Notes under the pieces: generated by a model
Told to the model about the DNA's origin: nothing
Database searches by the model: none
Seen by the model: only the letters and a program-made list of their open reading frames with translations
Source of the DNA: CAZFDE01 sp964517795
GTDB lineage: Bacteria; Planctomycetota; Phycisphaerae; Sedimentisphaerales; Anaerobacaceae
Length of the DNA stretch: 64,000 nucleotides
NCBI GenBank assembly: GCA_964517795.1
Contig: CAZFDE010000001.1
Span: forward strand, 53,914-117,913
Reading direction: 5' to 3'
Program-made: the position numbers and the translations under genes
In this document: piece by piece, positions 62,640 to 64,000 of the stretch
Layout of the letters: every line of letters starts with the position of its first letter
Position numbering within the stretch: position 1 is the stretch's first letter

Positions 62640-63884
62640 ATGAGCAAACGACGCGTAGTCATTACCGGCCTGGGATGCATTACGGCCTTAGCGCAGAACG
62701 TGGACGATTTTTTTAATGCGCTCTGCAAGGGCCAAAGCGGCATCTCGATGATCGAATCATTCGATACGAGCGACTATCCGGTCCGTTTCGGCGGCGAGAT
62801 CAAATCGTTCGACCCCGGCGAGTATATCGATGTCCGTGAGAGCAAACGCATGGACCGGTTCACCCAGTTCGCCGTTGCGGCCGCCAAACAGGCCGTCGAA
62901 GAAAGCGGCCTGGATTTCGCCAACGAAGACCCCCACCGCGCCGGCTCGATTGTCGGTACCGGCATTGGCGGCCTGAAGGAAATCGAGGAACAGCATATTC
63001 GCCTGCTGAAAAAAGGCCCTCGCAAAGTCTCGCCTTTTTGCGTCCCTAAGCTTATGGCGAACGCCGCCGCCGGCAATATCGCGATCATGTACGGCCTGCG
63101 CGGTCCGAATTTCGGCACCGTCAGCGCCTGCGCCTCCGGCAGTCATGCCATCGGCGAAGCGTATCACAATATCGCATACGGCAAAAGCGATATCCAACTC
63201 ACCGGCGGCTCCGAGGCCGCAGTCACTCCGATCGGCCTGGCCTCATTCTGTGCGGCCCGGTCGCTGAGTACCCGAAACGACGACCCGCAGCGGGCATCTC
63301 GCCCATTCGACAAGGACCGGGACGGCTTTGTTCTCGCTGAAGGGGCCGCGATTTTGGTACTGGAGGAATACGAGCACGCTCAAAAACGCGGTGCGACCGT
63401 CTATGCCGAAATTCTCGGCTATGGTGCAACCGATGACGGTTTCCATATCACCGCCCCGCGCGATGACGGCAGCGGCGCCTGTGAAGCCATGAAGATGGCC
63501 ATTGACGATGCCGGCATCAGCCCCAACCAGGTCGATTATATCAATGCCCACGGTACCGCGACCCAGCTCAATGATGCGGCCGAAAGTGCCGCCATCCGAA
63601 GCGTTTTCGGCTCGCACGCGTACGACCTATCTGTCAGCTCGACAAAAAGCTGCACCGGACACCTCCTGGGTGCGGCCGGCGCCGTGGAACTGACCGCCTG
63701 TTGTAAAGTAATCCAGAAGCAAACAGTGCCCCCGACCATCAATCTGGATAATGTGGACGAAGCGTGCGATCCGAAGATGGATTTCGTCCCCAAACAGGCT
63801 AAAGAAAAGCAAGTCCGGTACATCCTCAGCAACTCCCTCGGCTTCGGCGGCCATAACGCCAGCCTCATCATCGGAAAACGCTAA
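62640..63884 (+). CDS. fabF: Beta-ketoacyl-ACP synthase II
   Basis: The 414-residue protein shows the Cys-His-His triad of elongating synthases: Cys164 in VSACASGSHAIGEAY, His in INAHGTATQLND and His in KSCTGHLLGAAGAVE. The N-terminus is RRVVITGLGCITAL. It elongates acyl-ACP by condensation with malonyl-ACP. It starts 24 nt after acpP. No terminator is visible in the last 116 bp of the window, which contain no gene. Confidence 0.95.
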   Translation: MSKRRVVITGLGCITALAQNVDDFFNALCKGQSGISMIESFDTSDYPVRFGGEIKSFDPGEYIDVRESKRMDRFTQFAVAAAKQAVEESGLDFANEDPHRAGSIVGTGIGGLKEIEEQHIRLLKKGPRKVSPFCVPKLMANAAAGNIAIMYGLRGPNFGTVSACASGSHAIGEAYHNIAYGKSDIQLTGGSEAAVTPIGLASFCAARSLSTRNDDPQRASRPFDKDRDGFVLAEGAAILVLEEYEHAQKRGATVYAEILGYGATDDGFHITAPRDDGSGACEAMKMAIDDAGISPNQVDYINAHGTATQLNDAAESAAIRSVFGSHAYDLSVSSTKSCTGHLLGAAGAVELTACCKVIQKQTVPPTINLDNVDEACDPKMDFVPKQAKEKQVRYILSNSLGFGGHNASLIIGKR

Positions 63885-64000
63885 ACCCGAATACCATCCT
63901 ATTTTTATATACCCGGCTTTGCCCATATTGTGCCAATTTTCCACTCATCACTTGTGGTTCGTTGGTCGGCCTACGGCCCTCGATTTTGAGTTGAAAAGCG

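Overview
The window looks like a draft scaffold from an anaerobic planctomycete, most likely class Phycisphaerae (Sedimentisphaerales-like). This is inferred from the combination of a PEP-CTERM protein, dockerin-like C-terminal tails, a DUF1559-like prepilin, secreted subtilase/beta-helix giants, a Tat-exported sulfatase, the planctomycete/verrucomicrobial 'small basic protein', a fused PAT-free acetate module and a bacterial topoisomerase VI B subunit. Two runs of exactly 100 N (11193-11292 and 49697-49796) are scaffold gaps of unknown true length, and each cuts a gene.

Layout. 1-1.7 kb: the 5' part of a secreted DUF5060-type glycoside-hydrolase-like protein on the minus strand. 1.9-12.4 kb (plus): a tRNA-Arg, then a compact run encoding a soluble NAD-linked, cysteine-type formate dehydrogenase (NuoE-like, NuoF-like and FdhA subunits), a small Cys-rich protein, an in-frame fusion of a ModE-type DNA-binding domain to a type IV-type prepilin, two paralogous secreted OB-fold-like proteins (one with a dockerin-like tail, one with PEP-CTERM), a membrane protein, and molybdenum-cofactor NTPase/MobB/MobA functions. 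12.6-21.2 kb: an acetate/acyl-CoA block with AMP-forming Acs, an OFA-type transporter, an AcuC-like deacetylase, a CoA-transferase fused to a GNAT acetyltransferase, and an ADP-forming acyl-CoA synthetase. This set suggests acetate exchange controlled by lysine acetylation.

21.3-28.9 kb: a thioredoxin-fold protein facing a minus-strand series DUF2752 - lipoprotein - serA - topoisomerase VI B - phosphohexomutase - CDF transporter. 29-33.8 kb (plus): an inositol-monophosphatase-family enzyme and a 1286-residue subtilase/beta-helix/dockerin-like protein. 33.9-49.5 kb (all minus): pdxB, the AmmeMemoRadiSam radical-SAM enzyme, a D-2-hydroxyglutarate-dehydrogenase-like FAD/Fe-S protein, mlaF-mlaE, comF, a floA/nfeD membrane-microdomain cluster, a Na/Pi-cotransporter family protein, an aminotransferase, the small basic protein and a one-TM envelope protein. 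49.8-58.0 kb (minus): a secretome island with a gap-truncated LamG protein, a sulfatase flanked by 42-nt direct repeats, and a ~1.75-kilo-residue subtilase/beta-helix protein broken by an 11-base homopolymer. 58.2-63.9 kb (plus): the core lipid operon rpmF-plsX-fabH-fabD-fabG-acpP-fabF.

The most unusual items are the ModE-prepilin fusion inside a formate dehydrogenase/molybdopterin operon, the topoisomerase VI B gene with a histone-H1-like tail and no A subunit beside it, the homopolymer frameshift in the giant surface protein, and the direct repeats bracketing the sulfatase. Nothing in the window resembles a CRISPR array, prophage, transposase or classical defence island.
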